A stretch of 64,000 bases of DNA. Source: Hyparrhenia diplandra. Taxonomy: Eukaryota > Streptophyta > Magnoliopsida > Poales > Poaceae. Under the pieces are notes generated by a model that was not told the origin of the DNA, did no database searches, and was given only the letters and a program-made list of their open reading frames with translations. Below, in pieces: positions 12,705-23,709 of this stretch (within the stretch, counting starts at the first letter, position 1; each line of letters opens with the position of its first letter). The stretch spans positions 1 through 64,000 of the forward strand of contig JADLZK010008579.1 in NCBI GenBank assembly GCA_015847255.1. Reading direction: 5' to 3'. Position numbers and translations under genes: made by a program.

Positions 12705-13235
12705 ATATATGCAGCCATATGAGTGCAGAACCAAATCTATCTTTTATTTTCTTGTGAACAATAGCCATGAATTCTTCATAGTTCTTTTCCACACTGCCAA
12801 ATGCCTCCTTGATTTTCCTCTCTGCCTTGGTAAGTTCTCCATACACAAAACCCATAGATGGTTTTGCATCCCCATCAACCAAATGTAGAACTTTCACCAA
12901 GGGGTCAAAGGCCTTCAAACAAAGTGACACATCTTTCCAAAAGCGAATGTTCAACATTGTGGCTATAGCATCTGTTCGCTTTTTTTGTCTTGACATCAGG
13001 TAAGTCATACCACTTTGAATCAACCACCATCTTTCTTAGACAATCTTTGTTTTCTATCATCCTTTGCATTGTAAGATAAGCTGTAGCAAATTTGGTTACC
13101 CCTGGCCTTATGATTTTTTTCTCTTCAAGGTGAAGGACCTCAAACATTCCAAGGTGCAATGGTGGCCATAGACAAAGATATTTAATGCTTTTTCTAGATC
13201 AGTTGTCTTCTTGAATTTTGGAAGGTTGCCAATAC

Positions 13236-13276
13236 CTTGAAGCATCGCCATAAAAAAAAAAAACACTTGAAGCATC
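13236..13276 (+). mobile_element. Poly(A)-only micro-insertion with 11-bp target duplication
   Basis: CTTGAAGCATC occurs at 13236-13246 and again at 13266-13276. Between them lie 19 bases made of GCCAT, a run of 13 A's and CA. On the transposase strand this adds exactly ten codons, turning LMLQ-GIGNLP into LMLQ-(phenylalanine-rich insert)-MLQ-GIGNLP, so the frame is kept. It looks like a non-LTR retroposition product truncated to its tail. Replication slippage is the alternative. Confidence 0.6.
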
Positions 13277-14228
13277 AGATTAATGGTGCAAGGTATGAGT
13301 TGCACCAGAAGTCCAAAGTATGTTTGGCCTAGTTGAGATGCAGTAATGTCTTTGCTCCCCAGGTTGTTAGAAGCATTATCTGTCACAAGCACCACATTTT
13401 CAGCACCTACATCATCGATTGCTTTGTCTGCCAGCTCATACATAACTTCTAGTGTGTGAAACATCTGACATCTCTTTTGTATTAATAAAACTTATCTCCT
13501 CACTAGAATTTGTGCACGTATGGAGCAGTTCATACTCCTCTTATTATCTGTCCAAGCATCTGTCACGATGGAGCAGTTCTTCTCATCTTCACTATCTTTC
13601 AGCAAGCTCTTGGTTTTTGCAAGCTCCTCTTCCAACAATTTTCCCTGAGGATTATGCTGAGCTGGAGGATGTAAACAAGGACCAAATTGACCAATAGCTT
13701 CAACCATTTCCTTTAACTCATCATTGTCACAAGCATTGAATGGAATAGCGAAAATTAATTTGTTTGCAACATATTAATGAAGGCTGCAGCATTAAGAATA
13801 GAACTATAGAAGTACATATCATGTGTATACACCCATCTAGCAACATATTGCTGCACTTGGTCTGTTCCCTCTTTCCAAAATGCCTCATTTATGTTTTGTT
13901 GCCTGTTAGCTTCAATCTTACTTGCCTTGGACCAATGGGGTGTAAAATTTTGTCCACGAGGCTTAACATGTGACGGTCTATTTGTACATTCCCCTAGTCT
14001 CTTTATCATGTTGTTTCTTATCCATCTTATTTGTTGTTATAATTCAAAATCTATCTTGCATTTTTTTTTTCTTAGCTTACTTTTGGCACTTCAACACAGA
14101 TGTGCCAACATGAGCAAGATGTGCTTGAAGCGATAAATTCCTGGTGTTGCTTCAGACGTTGACATCCTATAAGTAATAATACTGCAGTACCAAAGTACTG
14201 AATAGAGTAGAATTGTAAACCAATAATA

Positions 14229-14400
14229 CTCCCTCCGTCCCAAAAATAAACACAATTCTTTGACTCTAGAAACTGTGTTTGACCTCTGTCTTATTCAATT
14301 TCTTTTATAAATATTATCACTTTTGTTATGACTTGTTACATCACTAAAGATATTGTAATTATGTTTTATTTGTTTTACATAAAAGTAAGATGACACATGT
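14229..14400. mobile_element. Truncated Stowaway-like MITE
   Basis: The left terminus CTCCCTCCGTCCCAAAAATA follows TA (14227-14228), the signature of grass Stowaway elements. No matching right terminus is seen, so the right boundary is a guess and the element is truncated. Confidence 0.5.
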
Positions 14401-15180
14401 ACTACTGAACTACTGAATGGTACAAGGCAGCACATGAACATCAAAATAAGACAACACATATTCACAGCATTTTCAGATTCATACAAATGGATCCATACAA
14501 ATGGATCATGTATTCAAGTATAGCCTTCAGGTTCTGTAGTTTAGGCTTCAGAAATTCAGAGAATCTCAAGATATTCAGAGAATAGCATTTAGCAATCCAC
14601 AGCCCAATTCAAAGCTGTTGGACAAAGCAGTTCAATGTATACAGACTAAGGAGTTAGCATGCATTCAATCACTCAATAACACTCAATAAATGGTTTGTAT
14701 GCTCTGAAGGAGTTAGCACACATTCAATCACAATCCAATTAGGTTTGTGATTGGGTTCCATCTATGGTAATAGTACAATATGGTTTGTATGCTCTGAAGG
14801 TTATGTTGAACTAACTATGAAAATCTAAACATTATTGGTTTGTTGGGATTTATGTTGTTTGCTTGTTTACCAAATCTAGGTGCATTATAGGCAGTACCTC
14901 TAATGGGAATTGTATGTATGGTAAATCAGTATTGCGAGGGATAGCTACATTGTATATTGCAAACATTTTTGTTAATGGAGGTGACATTTGTATTTTTTAA
15001 GTGATGTCTGGGTTTGATCAGAGGACAGCCATGCTGCATGTAGATGTATCTGACAGAAAAATATGTAGTGAAGGAGATACTGCTGTTGAATGTTATTACA
15101 TTGGTATAGTTGTTTTAAATTGAATGTCACATGCTAGTTTTAACCTTATCTTCACTTGTGATTCTGTTTTCTAACAACCT
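14401..15180. other. Remaining intron sequence of the eIF3g-like pseudogene
   Basis: The stretch is AT-rich and non-coding. A 20-base segment, TGGTTTGTATGCTCTGAAGG, occurs twice (about 14691 and 14781). The stretch ends in a plausible branch and pyrimidine tract before the acceptor at 15191-15192. Confidence 0.4.
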
Positions 15181-15602
15181 GCTTAATTTCAGGGAACAAT
15201 GCTCGGGAACGTCGCGTTCCAATAATGGTACCCATGGAGTGCTTGATCTGTCGCAGTAAGGGGCATCACTGGACCATAAAATGTCCCTCGAGGTCAAGAA
15301 AATGTGGTTACGCCCCCTATCGCCGATGGCCCTTCACGCCCAAGAGAAGCCGTTAAGCGAGCATATCCTGTGAGAAATGTTGATAAAATCAGAGATGATG
15401 TGAAGAGGATTATGAATGATGACAGATGTGTCCGGGTGACCAATCTCTCGAAGGAGGCTGGCGAAGAACATCTTGTTTGTGAGTTGGCTATGTCAAATTT
15501 GCTCATAGATGCGAAGCTGAGTCTGCTATCAAAAGACTCAATGGGTGGGTTTATCAAAACCTTACCCTCCAAGTTGGGTGGGCAGCACCAAGGCTGAAGT
15601 AG

Positions 15603-17260
15603 TTTTCTACACTATGTACTTGTATAGCATAGTATAAGAAACTGAACTATTTTCTTGATACTGTGTATATACTATGTGTTAGCAACTTAGCATGGCTTAT
15701 TCCCAGTGCTGTCCATATAGCGTTATTATGTTTGCGCAGTTATGATGCCAGTGTATTGTTGCGACGATCAGCTGCTGGTACTGCCCTTGCTTACATGTAA
15801 ATCCTGCATCTGAATGGATGTCACACGGACAGAGTATCAGCTACCACTGAAGTGGCTGGCGCATGCACTCCGGCAACTGAAAAACGCAAGATGCTCATCC
15901 ATCTGCGGCGTTATGCTACTCTGGCTGACTGGCTGTAGTTTCCGGCCACCAAGCAAACATCCAAGCCTGCCATCCGATCGACATTGCGTTCAGAACTCTT
16001 ATCACTGGGCTTCCAAGATTCACTTTTCGCACTGGCTTCCAGATTCACTTGCAGGTAAGCTGCTGCAAGGATCTAGTGCACCAGTGGTATCTTGAGGCTC
16101 AGGAGGAATTTGTTGCTCTCAACTTCGGGCTACCAACTCCTGCACAAACAAGAACAAATGCCAATGCAAGCAGGCTCAGTACTAAGTTTGAAATGGTCTT
16201 GAACACACAAGTGCATTAGCAGCACCATTATCCTGTATGTAATGGCAATGTCTGGCAGGGTTATACCTGCAGATGGATTATTAACCATGGGCAAATGACA
16301 GTGATTACCACTCTTATCACCCAGACCCAGTGTAAAATGAAATGCACCAGTCTCTTTTACTACCACATGACAGACAGTACCAGAAAACGTCAATGATGAT
16401 GATGCTCCTGTAGGGGAGGGATGGTGGTAGTACTTAACTTATTGATGAGAAAACACAGGGAGGTGGGACCCACCGTCACAAAAAGGGTTTTCTGGCACGC
16501 GTACGCCTACGCAACCACACAGGCGTGTACTACTGTAGTAGAGTATATGTCACAGAGGAAGGACTTTTCCTGTTGCCCTGACGTGATTTTAACCCTCTAC
16601 CTGAAATGCCCAGAATGCCCCTTCATCCTGCCTGGTTAAGCTAACTGCGACAGTGGGTTACCCGCTCAGGCTGGCATCGCTTCACTGAAAATGGACCGAA
16701 TAAAGTGCCATATACGTACGTACTGTATACAAATACTCCTACCATGATTCATACGCCGTGGGTCCCACCCTCTGGGGATATTTATGAGGCCCACCTCCTT
16801 TCACATGCAGGTGCTCTCTGTTAACGTCACACCTCCAGCCAATAATCATTAAGTCTTTTTTTTTGTTTAGCAAAAAAAAGAATTATTAAGTTATATATAT
16901 ACATCGTCCAAATTGCTTTAATAATAGTAGTAGTAGTATAATAGTGCACTTTGTCCAGGTGGCGAAATGACAGCACAGTCCCTGTGCTACTCTCAACTGT
17001 GGTTAAGTCTGGGGCACCCATAAAAATTAGTATTTGGCATCAAATGAGGGCAAAAGTTAGTTCAAAACTTGCAGGACAGCAAACGGACTCGGATTTTTTT
17101 TTTTACTCTACCTTGCTGGAAGTCACCTACTTTTTTCCTACAAGTACCCCCGGCACCAAAATTTTTTTTGTCGAGTTTGACTGAGTTTGAGCAAAAAGGG
17201 AGAGAAAAAAAAGAAAAAGGGCCTGTATTTTAAGCCCCTGAATAAATTTGGGGGAAAATA
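15603..17260. other. Spacer and promoter region of the J-protein gene
   Basis: I recognise no gene. GGTGGGACCCACCGT near 16460 is a short palindrome-like promoter motif. T-rich runs occur near 16855, 17095 and 17160. The last 200 bp before 17260 are likely promoter for the J-domain gene. Confidence 0.3.
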
Positions 17261-17987
17261 CAATTTCGGCGGCGCTCGAGGCTTCGAATCTCCGTCAATT
17301 CGCTCCAATCCTCCAACGGATCCACTCAGGTACTTGCACATATCGATTCCTCTCCTTCTTAGCTTCCGATCGAGCTACGGGTCACGGCTCATGGCGGCGT
17401 GGGGCGGCAGATCGAGGCGCTAGGGTTTGGGGGTGCCGCCCCTGGGATCAGCCTGCGCCGCTTGCCCGGCCGGCGGCCGGAGCTGACTGCGCTCGCCGGC
17501 CGCCGCTAGATCTCACCGAAGGGGCTCCTCTTCCTCCACTTCGCTGGCCCGCGCCGCCGTAGCTCTCAGTATTCCCCACTTCCGGTCCAAACGCCCCTAA
17601 AAATTCGGGATCCCGCCGTCCCGTCGCCAACTGCACGCGGGTAGGTTCGATTCGAGCTGGATTCGTGGGGTGGGGTATCTGCTGTCTAGTGTTGATTTCG
17701 GATTCAGCTGCTTCTGCTCGTCCTTTCGCGGCCTGGGCCTGCTAAAGTTTGGGGTTCTAGGATTTCTGCTCCTCGTGTGCACCACAGTCCCATTTCCGTG
17801 CAAATTCTAGCAACTGACGCTTCGTTTCTTTCGTCTGCTCACGGATATTCCTCACGCTGTCACGTTTTGTGCAGGTTGTGGCCAGCTTTGGGATTGATGC
17901 GAGTGTAGTAGCTTCTTGCTCGGTGGTTGGTCTTGGGCTCTTCTGTTCCAGCTCAGGAGTCCAGACCAACCTAGTTCTGTGCTCAAG

Positions 17988-18723
17988 ATGAAGACGAGTG
18001 CAGACCCAAGCACCCAAGATGTGATGGTGGAGGCAGCCCTCAAGGCAAAGCATGCAGCAGAGCGCAAGTTCCATGCACGTAACATCAAGGGTGCAAGGAG
18101 GTCGGCGCTCAAGGCTCATAACTTGTGCCCATCACTTGAGGGCTTATCTCAGATGATCGCAACACTTGATGTTCACCTTGCATCTGAGTCCAAGATTGAT
18201 GGGGAGAGTGACTGGTACAGGATACTGTCTCTAGATGCCATGGCTGATGAAGAGGAGGTGAAGAAACAGTACAGGAAGCTAGCTCTCCAGTTGCACCCAG
18301 ACAAGAACAAGTCGGTTGGTGCAGAGGTTGCCTTCAGACTTATCTCGGAGGCATGGAGTGTATTGTCGACAAGAGCAGAAAGATGATTTATGATCAGAAG
18401 AGGAGAGATCATGGTGCGGCGAATGTGTCCAATGGTTTCTATGCTTGTGATACAAAGGTCAGTAAGCGAGCACGAAAAAATGCCGCCGCCGCAGCAGCTG
18501 CTGCAGCTGCCTCTGCCTCAGCAGCTGTCGACGCTACTACTCATCCTGCAGGGGGTAATACATTCTGGACATCATGCAACCGCTGCAGGATGCAGTATGA
18601 GTACTTGAGAATTTATCTGAACCACAACCTTCTGTGCCCAAACTGTCACCATGCATTCATGGCTGTAGAAACTGGGTTTCCCTGCAATGGAACCAGTTCA
18701 TCATTTACCTGGACAACCAAGCC

Positions 18724-18756
<33 letters not shown>

Positions 18757-20204
18757 CCACAATACTGTTGTTGACCATTCATATCAATCAGCAAGCAGAA
18801 CATCAAGCATTCCAGGCACCGGACATGGAGCATACCAGCAGGAGAACACTTATGATTTGTACAATAACCAAAGTTTCCAGTTCACTCAATACCCCAAGAC
18901 GACAGGCGTTGCTGCTACAAATGGTTATAGTACACAAGCCTTAGAGAAATCAAAGAGAAAACATGAAGAGAACTACATATACAATTATTTTTCAAGTGGC
19001 AATGACAATGAGTATCCATCAGGGCGTGGACGCCATTCAAAAAGAAGGCGGAATTTCAATAATGGCTATGCATCTGTGGAGTGTAACGGGGAGACTCTGG
19101 CTGCAACTGCAGGTATGACTGTGATGGCTGATGGAGAAAGAGTTAATGGTACATCAGGGGAAAAGTTTAGATCTGCAGTAAGTACAAGAAAAGCTAATGT
19201 CTTGAGGGAGATCTTCCAACTTGACACCCGTGCTCTTCTTCTTGAGAAAGCCAAATCAGAAGTTCGTGAAAAATTACAAGGCTGGAATATTTCGACATCT
19301 GGCCAGTTTGTCGAGAAAGGGAAATCAGAAAGAAGAGAGAAGCATGTTGAAAACAATATAAAGGTTAATGGCATCCTCCATGACAATCCAATCAATAAAT
19401 GCAAGAAGTACAGTTCAAAAAATGCAGATATCGAGATCCCTGTGACTGATGTAATGAATCCAGAACAGATGCGTGTACCTATGTCCATTGATGTCCCTGA
19501 CCCGATTTCCATGATTTTGATAAAGATCGAACAGAAAGATCCTTTGGCAATGATCAGATCTGGGCTACATATGATAGTGAAGATGGCATGCCTCGCCTTT
19601 ATGCAATGGTACAGAAAGTTATTTCAATGAAACCTTTCAGGATAAAAATGAGCTTTCTCAATTCTAAGTCCAACAGTGAACTGGGACCAATAAACTGGAT
19701 TGCCTCAGGTTTTACAAAGACATGTGGTGATTTTAGGATTGGGAGGTACCAGATTACTGAAACAGTCAACATCTTTTCCCACAGAGTTTGCTGGAGTAAA
19801 GGTCCTCGCGGAATTATCAGGATTATTCCCCAAAAAGGTGACACATGGGCTGTGTACCGGAACTGGTCTCCTGATTGGAATGAACTTACACCAGATGATG
19901 TGATATATAAGTATGAGATAGTAGAAGTGATCGATGATTTCACTGAAGAGCAAGGTGTGAGTGTTGTCCCATTGCTGAAGGTAGCTGGTTTCAAAGCAGT
20001 TTTCCACAGGCTCACGGGCCCTGATGTGGTCAGAAGAATACCGAAGGAAGAGCTTTTCCGCTTCTCTCATCGGGTTCCTTCTCGCCTGCTCACTGGTGAA
20101 GAAAGAAATAATGCTCGAAAGGCTGCCATGAGTTGGACCCTGCTGCAACTCCAGTTGACCTTCTTAAGATTATTACAGATGTTAAGGAAGATTCCACACA
20201 GTGA
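17988..20204 (+). CDS. J-domain protein with zinc ribbon and DUF3444
   Basis: This is an Hsp70 co-chaperone of the plant DnaJ/DUF3444 family, probably nuclear or cytosolic. From ATG 17988, the N-terminal helical region (MVEAALKAKHAAERKF) is followed by the J domain from about residue 75 (DWYRILSLD) with HPD near residue 103. Then come a poly-Ala tract (18480-18535), a CxxC...CxxC zinc ribbon (SCNRCRMQYEYL, NLLCPNCHHAF), a poly-Gln tract (CAG run about 18725-18755) and the DUF3444 domain (from about 19500; MPRLYAMVQKV, FRIGRYQITE, GDTWAVYRNW) ending at TGA 20202-20204. About 739 residues would be normal for the family. The frame is lost three times, each explained by one missing base: near 18367 (TCGAC for an expected TCGGAC), near 19504 (CCGAT for CCGGAT) and near 20119 (AAAGGC for AAAGGGC). 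A non-coding first exon may end at 17329, with an intron at 17330-17874. ALS and LSM6 are the next neighbours. Confidence 0.9.
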
Positions 20205-20237
20205 AGCTCGAGTAGAACTCAACTTGTCTGTCCGACA

Positions 20238-20337
20238 GACTTGCAACTGCGAGCTGGCATGGCTGAAGTCTCAATATGTGCTTCACTGACTTGCAACTGC
20301 GAGCTGGCATGGCTGAAGTCTCAATATGTGCTTCACT
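20238..20337. repeat. Perfect 50-bp tandem duplication
   Basis: Two abutting, identical 50-bp copies, 20238-20287 and 20288-20337, begin GACTTGCAACTGCGAGCTGG. They lie 34 bp after the J-protein stop, so in its likely 3' UTR. Perfect identity implies a recent duplication or an assembly artefact. Confidence 0.9.
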
Positions 20338-21617
20338 CACTGGTCAGCATCATAAGGCTCACTTGCCTTAAATCTATCATTGAACTTCTGGATGACAATG
20401 AGGACTCAATTAGGCATTTCTAACATTTAATTTTATTGTAATATCGATATCGTATAGAGTAAACGATCATCGAGAGGCTGCATATTGTGATGAGGCCAGT
20501 TCTCAAAATGGCAGGCCTCATGACTTGCTGTGAGGTAGGTGCCGCTAAGCGATACTCAGTCTGTATGTCAAGTAAGAGCGTAGTTTGAGACTGCTGCCAG
20601 ACTTTACTCTGTACTGCACTCATTTACTTATCCAGTTATTTTCATTAATGCATAGCATAAACCCTATAAATCTAGCATATCCAGTTACTTTGATTAAATA
20701 TTATGTCTTCTCTGTGGTGATAATTACTCTTGTTTTATTTTGTACAAAGTATTACAAATTTATGTACAGAGGTTAATATTACATAAATGGTCTGTAAATG
20801 TTCAGAGGTTGGTCAGCTTCACCATTCTAGAAGAATTGTTGTGTTGTGGGAGAAATATGGTTCCTGTAGACTTTATACGATATACCATTCTAGAAGAATG
20901 CATGAATTAACTGTAGTAATAGCAATCTTATGGATGATTAGCCTCCATACCACGCCAAATTTAGTTTGTTGTAATGTGTAATTGCAGTACAGTAACTAAA
21001 TAATTGTCCTGATTCCAACTCCAACTTGAGATACATCGTGTTCATTAGTGTATGATACATTCCATACAGTGGAAGGCGGTGTTGTCAGTCCGGTGACCAA
21101 AATTTGTCCAATGAATCCAAGAAACTGCAGTGTGACCCCCAAAAAATTGGGTAAGCTAAATGATGCACTCAAAGTAGAATCAGCAGCCGCGTTCAACGAC
21201 GGGCTGATGCTTCAGGCCAACATCGAGGATCCAACACTGATAATGATGTCTAGTGATTTCACAGTTAGCCACAGATTGATAATCTCGTATTGAATCACAA
21301 AATAATTGAGATACAGACATTTCAGTGGGAGACGACAATGGAACCTTATCAGTATCGCTAAAGGCCCAATTATCACCAGATATCTTGAGAGCACAATATG
21401 TGGATGGTGTTGTTCACTGCTATGCTGCTAAACATCGAACATGGTTGTCGATGACGACGCAACTCATTTCTGTTCCCTTTTTTCTTTTTGTAATACTTTT
21501 ACCGGATGAAAATAATAATGCTAACAAAAAAGAGGAAAAGTATAATATCTTAAAGTCTCTCATAAACTATCAAGTTGCAAGACTGGGCCTGAAGATGCCA
21601 ACTGCTTCACCATCGCA
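20338..21617. other. Spacer between the converging J-protein and LSM6 genes
   Basis: This contains the 3' flank of both genes. A 16-base sequence, ACCATTCTAGAAGAAT, occurs at 20821-20836 and 20884-20899. Frames at 21048-21293 and 21325-21621 are open for 81 and 98 codons but resemble nothing I know. I do not call a gene. Confidence 0.35.
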
Positions 21618-23191
21618 CTAACTGTCTGCAAGGGTACGCTTGGATGTACTGATGTACAGAACTGCATTCAGAAGACTGCTATCAGAATTTGCGTGACATA
21701 GATCTCAGAATATCCACATCGTATTGTACATACCATTATTTCCTCTTATGAAGGCGTCACCGTATTTATTCTTTAGCTGACCATTGACGTATTCTTCAGT
21801 TTGCTCCATTGCAATGTTCATGTATCCATCAAGACATGCCAGAATACCTGATTAGGATCAGGAAAACTTTAGTGTCATTGTACAAGCAATTGGTTTAACA
21901 AATTCGTTTTTCAGTTATTCATATAATAGAAATAGAAAGTTAGAAACAGAAAGCAATATATTTTTCAGCATGTAAGTGGGCCTCATCCATAAATATGAGC
22001 ACTGATTATTGGTCACCATGAGTATCAAAGTGGAGAAATTGGAAATGAATCTTCCAGCGAATCCAACACTATTTGACATAACAGATACACTAGCAACATG
22101 GAATCACAAATTCTGCAGACATCCGTTGCGCTTTATTTAAAAAAGGAACTAAGAAATTCTTCTTAATATGAAGTCACATGGATGATAGATCCTCGGTGGC
22201 CCTTTTCTTTTGAAGAATATATGAACATAGGCTAAAATATTCATCACGAGGGTATACAAACATGTAGTAGCAAGGAAACTAATAACATGACTAACAACTA
22301 GTAACTGCATATGGCATGTACCAGGCTACCAGCATATTTAGAGAAACCCCAACCATATCAGAGTGGAAGTGAAATTTCGAAGGCTTATCCTTGAATAAAC
22401 ACTAGAAAATATAGCCCATAGGGACTGCATACACATTTTTGGCTTGGCTCATCCAGGCCACAAACCAAACATACCCATAATATGAACTGCAAAGGCATTC
22501 AATACTCCAATGAAAAACAATCTGAAATCGTAAATACAGAAAACCACACCTGTCTGACTATCCAAAATCACAGTTTTTCACAGGAATATCTCAGCTCTCC
22601 ACTGTCCCCCTGAATCACAATCCTTGTTAGAGCCCCCACACAATTATCTCTGAAGTCATAACACAATCCATGACTTTGAACTGGTAAAGTAATCCATGAT
22701 GCTAACAACACAAAACAGGACAGCACAGGACAGGACAGTCACCAGGCTTAAAACCCTACAGGGATTTGTCAATTGTCAAATCTACAGGTGATTCCTAGGG
22801 TTCAATTGAATGTATGAATCTCATCAACCACGTTGAAATCACTACAGCACCAACGCATGGCAATCACAATATCATATTCTATCAAGCACAAGTTATTCTT
22901 TGTAAGGATCAATAAACAAAATTTGCCCCATTGTTCTAGACCACGTAATTATATCCCCAGCTAAATACAAGAAAGGTCAGGAGGGTTTGGAACATTGTTA
23001 TAGATGTGGGCAAGACAAAGGGGATGAAACAGAGCGCAGGGCTGGAGGTGACCTCGGTAGTCTACGCCGGAGTTGAGCTTGACAACGACGGGGCGGCCCC
23101 TGATGGACTTTAGGAAGTCCGACGGCGTCTTCACCGTCCCGCCGCCGCCCGAGCCGGGCCTGTCGCCGCCGCCGCCGCCGCCGCCGCTCAT
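21618..23191 (-). CDS. LSM6: U6 snRNA-associated Sm-like protein LSm6
   Basis: LSm6 is a subunit of the LSm1-7 (mRNA decapping, cytoplasm) and LSm2-8 (U6 snRNP, nucleus) rings. There are three exons on the minus strand: 23191-23053, 21847-21734 and 21661-21618. They total 297 nt (98 residues, stop at 21620-21618), with GT-AG introns of 1205 and 72 bp. After a Gly-rich start (MSGGGGGGGDRPGSGGGG), exon 1 encodes the Sm1 motif TPSDFLKSIRGRPVVVKLNS plus GVDYRG. Exon 2 encodes ILACLDGYMNIAMEQTEEYV and KNKYGDAFIRGNN. Exon 3 encodes VLYISTSKRTLADS, the Sm2 end. The frame is intact and the length fits plant LSM6, apart from a slightly longer Gly-rich leader. It is divergent from ALS across about 520 bp. 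Confidence 0.95.
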
Positions 23192-23709
23192 CTTGCGCCC
23201 TGACGCGCTGTGCCCGGTGTGGCGGTGTCCCTGTGTTGCGGATTGCGACCCGTTTGGACTCCGGCCGGATCCCCTGGTCGGTGTCAGTGCCGTTTACTCT
23301 GGGTCCCACGTGTCAGTACCGTCTGTAGCTAACAACAACCCGTCGCCATCCACACTCCACAGTCAATCACGTGAAGATCCTCTCTTCTTTTAAACAGTCC
23401 AAAATGTTTTTCTTTTTTGAAACGAGTCCAAAACCACCTTGACGCACTGTGTCGTGTACCAGCGAGCAGTGGAAACCACGTCTGTAACAAACGCCGACAC
23501 GTCGGTCCCACGTCCAGTGGCCCCACCAACCATTGAGTAGCGTGTACGTAATCGGGCGACGGACGTGTCGCCGCCGTCTTGCGAGTGCCGTTCCCATCTG
23601 AGCCACACATCTCTGAACAAAACCCGGGAGGCGCCTCCAGGCACATCCCCCTCCGTGCCACCCGCCGCCCCCAAACCCTCGCGCCGCCTCCGAGACAGCC
23701 GCCGCAACC
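23192..23709. promoter_or_regulatory. Shared LSM6/ALS intergenic promoter
   Basis: 518 bp separate the two divergent start codons, so the promoters and 5' leaders of both genes must lie here. Two CACGTG G-box cores are present at 23307-23312 and 23368-23373. I see no clear TATA box for either gene, which would fit housekeeping expression. The ALS side (23560-23709) is a GC-rich leader. Confidence 0.6.

Larger units (their letters stand above)
12344..14160 (-). pseudogene. hAT-superfamily transposase remnant
   Basis: Read on the minus strand, the pieces follow the order of a hAT transposase. A BED-like fragment with YRFKH lies near 14130. A DUF659/RNase-H-like block follows with VVLVTDNASNNLGSK and PCTINLMLQ (13464-13250). 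Next come VKVLHLVDGDAKPSMGFVY (about 12920-12860) and a C-terminal fragment (12547-12344). Several frames and stops interrupt it, so it is inactive. It sits antisense inside the intron of the eIF3g-like pseudogene. I could not define terminal inverted repeats. Confidence 0.8.
11637..15602 (+). pseudogene. Translation initiation factor 3 subunit G-like gene, broken
   Basis: eIF3g is an RNA-binding subunit of eIF3. Exon 1 (11637-11990) encodes MAAAESTT, LPPRVV, then GPDENGVRKVIRYCFDDEG, which matches the plant eIF3g N-terminus, and later YADAMEDDAK. It ends CTCTCAG|GTAGCC. Exon 2 (from 15193) gives the C2HC-type knuckle CLICRSKGHHWTIKC, a proline-rich linker, RVTNLSKEAGEEHL (first strand of the RRM) and finally EDAESAIKRLNG-type RRM C-terminus (ESAIKRLNGWVYQNLTLQV) with TAG at 15600-15602. 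There are three defects. Exon 1 has frameshifts near 11752 and 11860. Exon 2 shifts near 15297. About 35 residues of the RRM core, including RNP1, are missing between EEHL and the last helix. The 3.2-kb intron holds a hAT remnant. The RRM deletion argues for a real pseudogene or a divergent paralogue rather than a sequencing artefact alone. Confidence 0.75.

Noticed and set aside
21048..21621. Possible extra exons of the J-protein or a separate small gene
   Set aside because: The frames are short, the sequence is unlike DUF3444 proteins, and no splice signals link them to the J-protein, which already has a family-like C-terminus.
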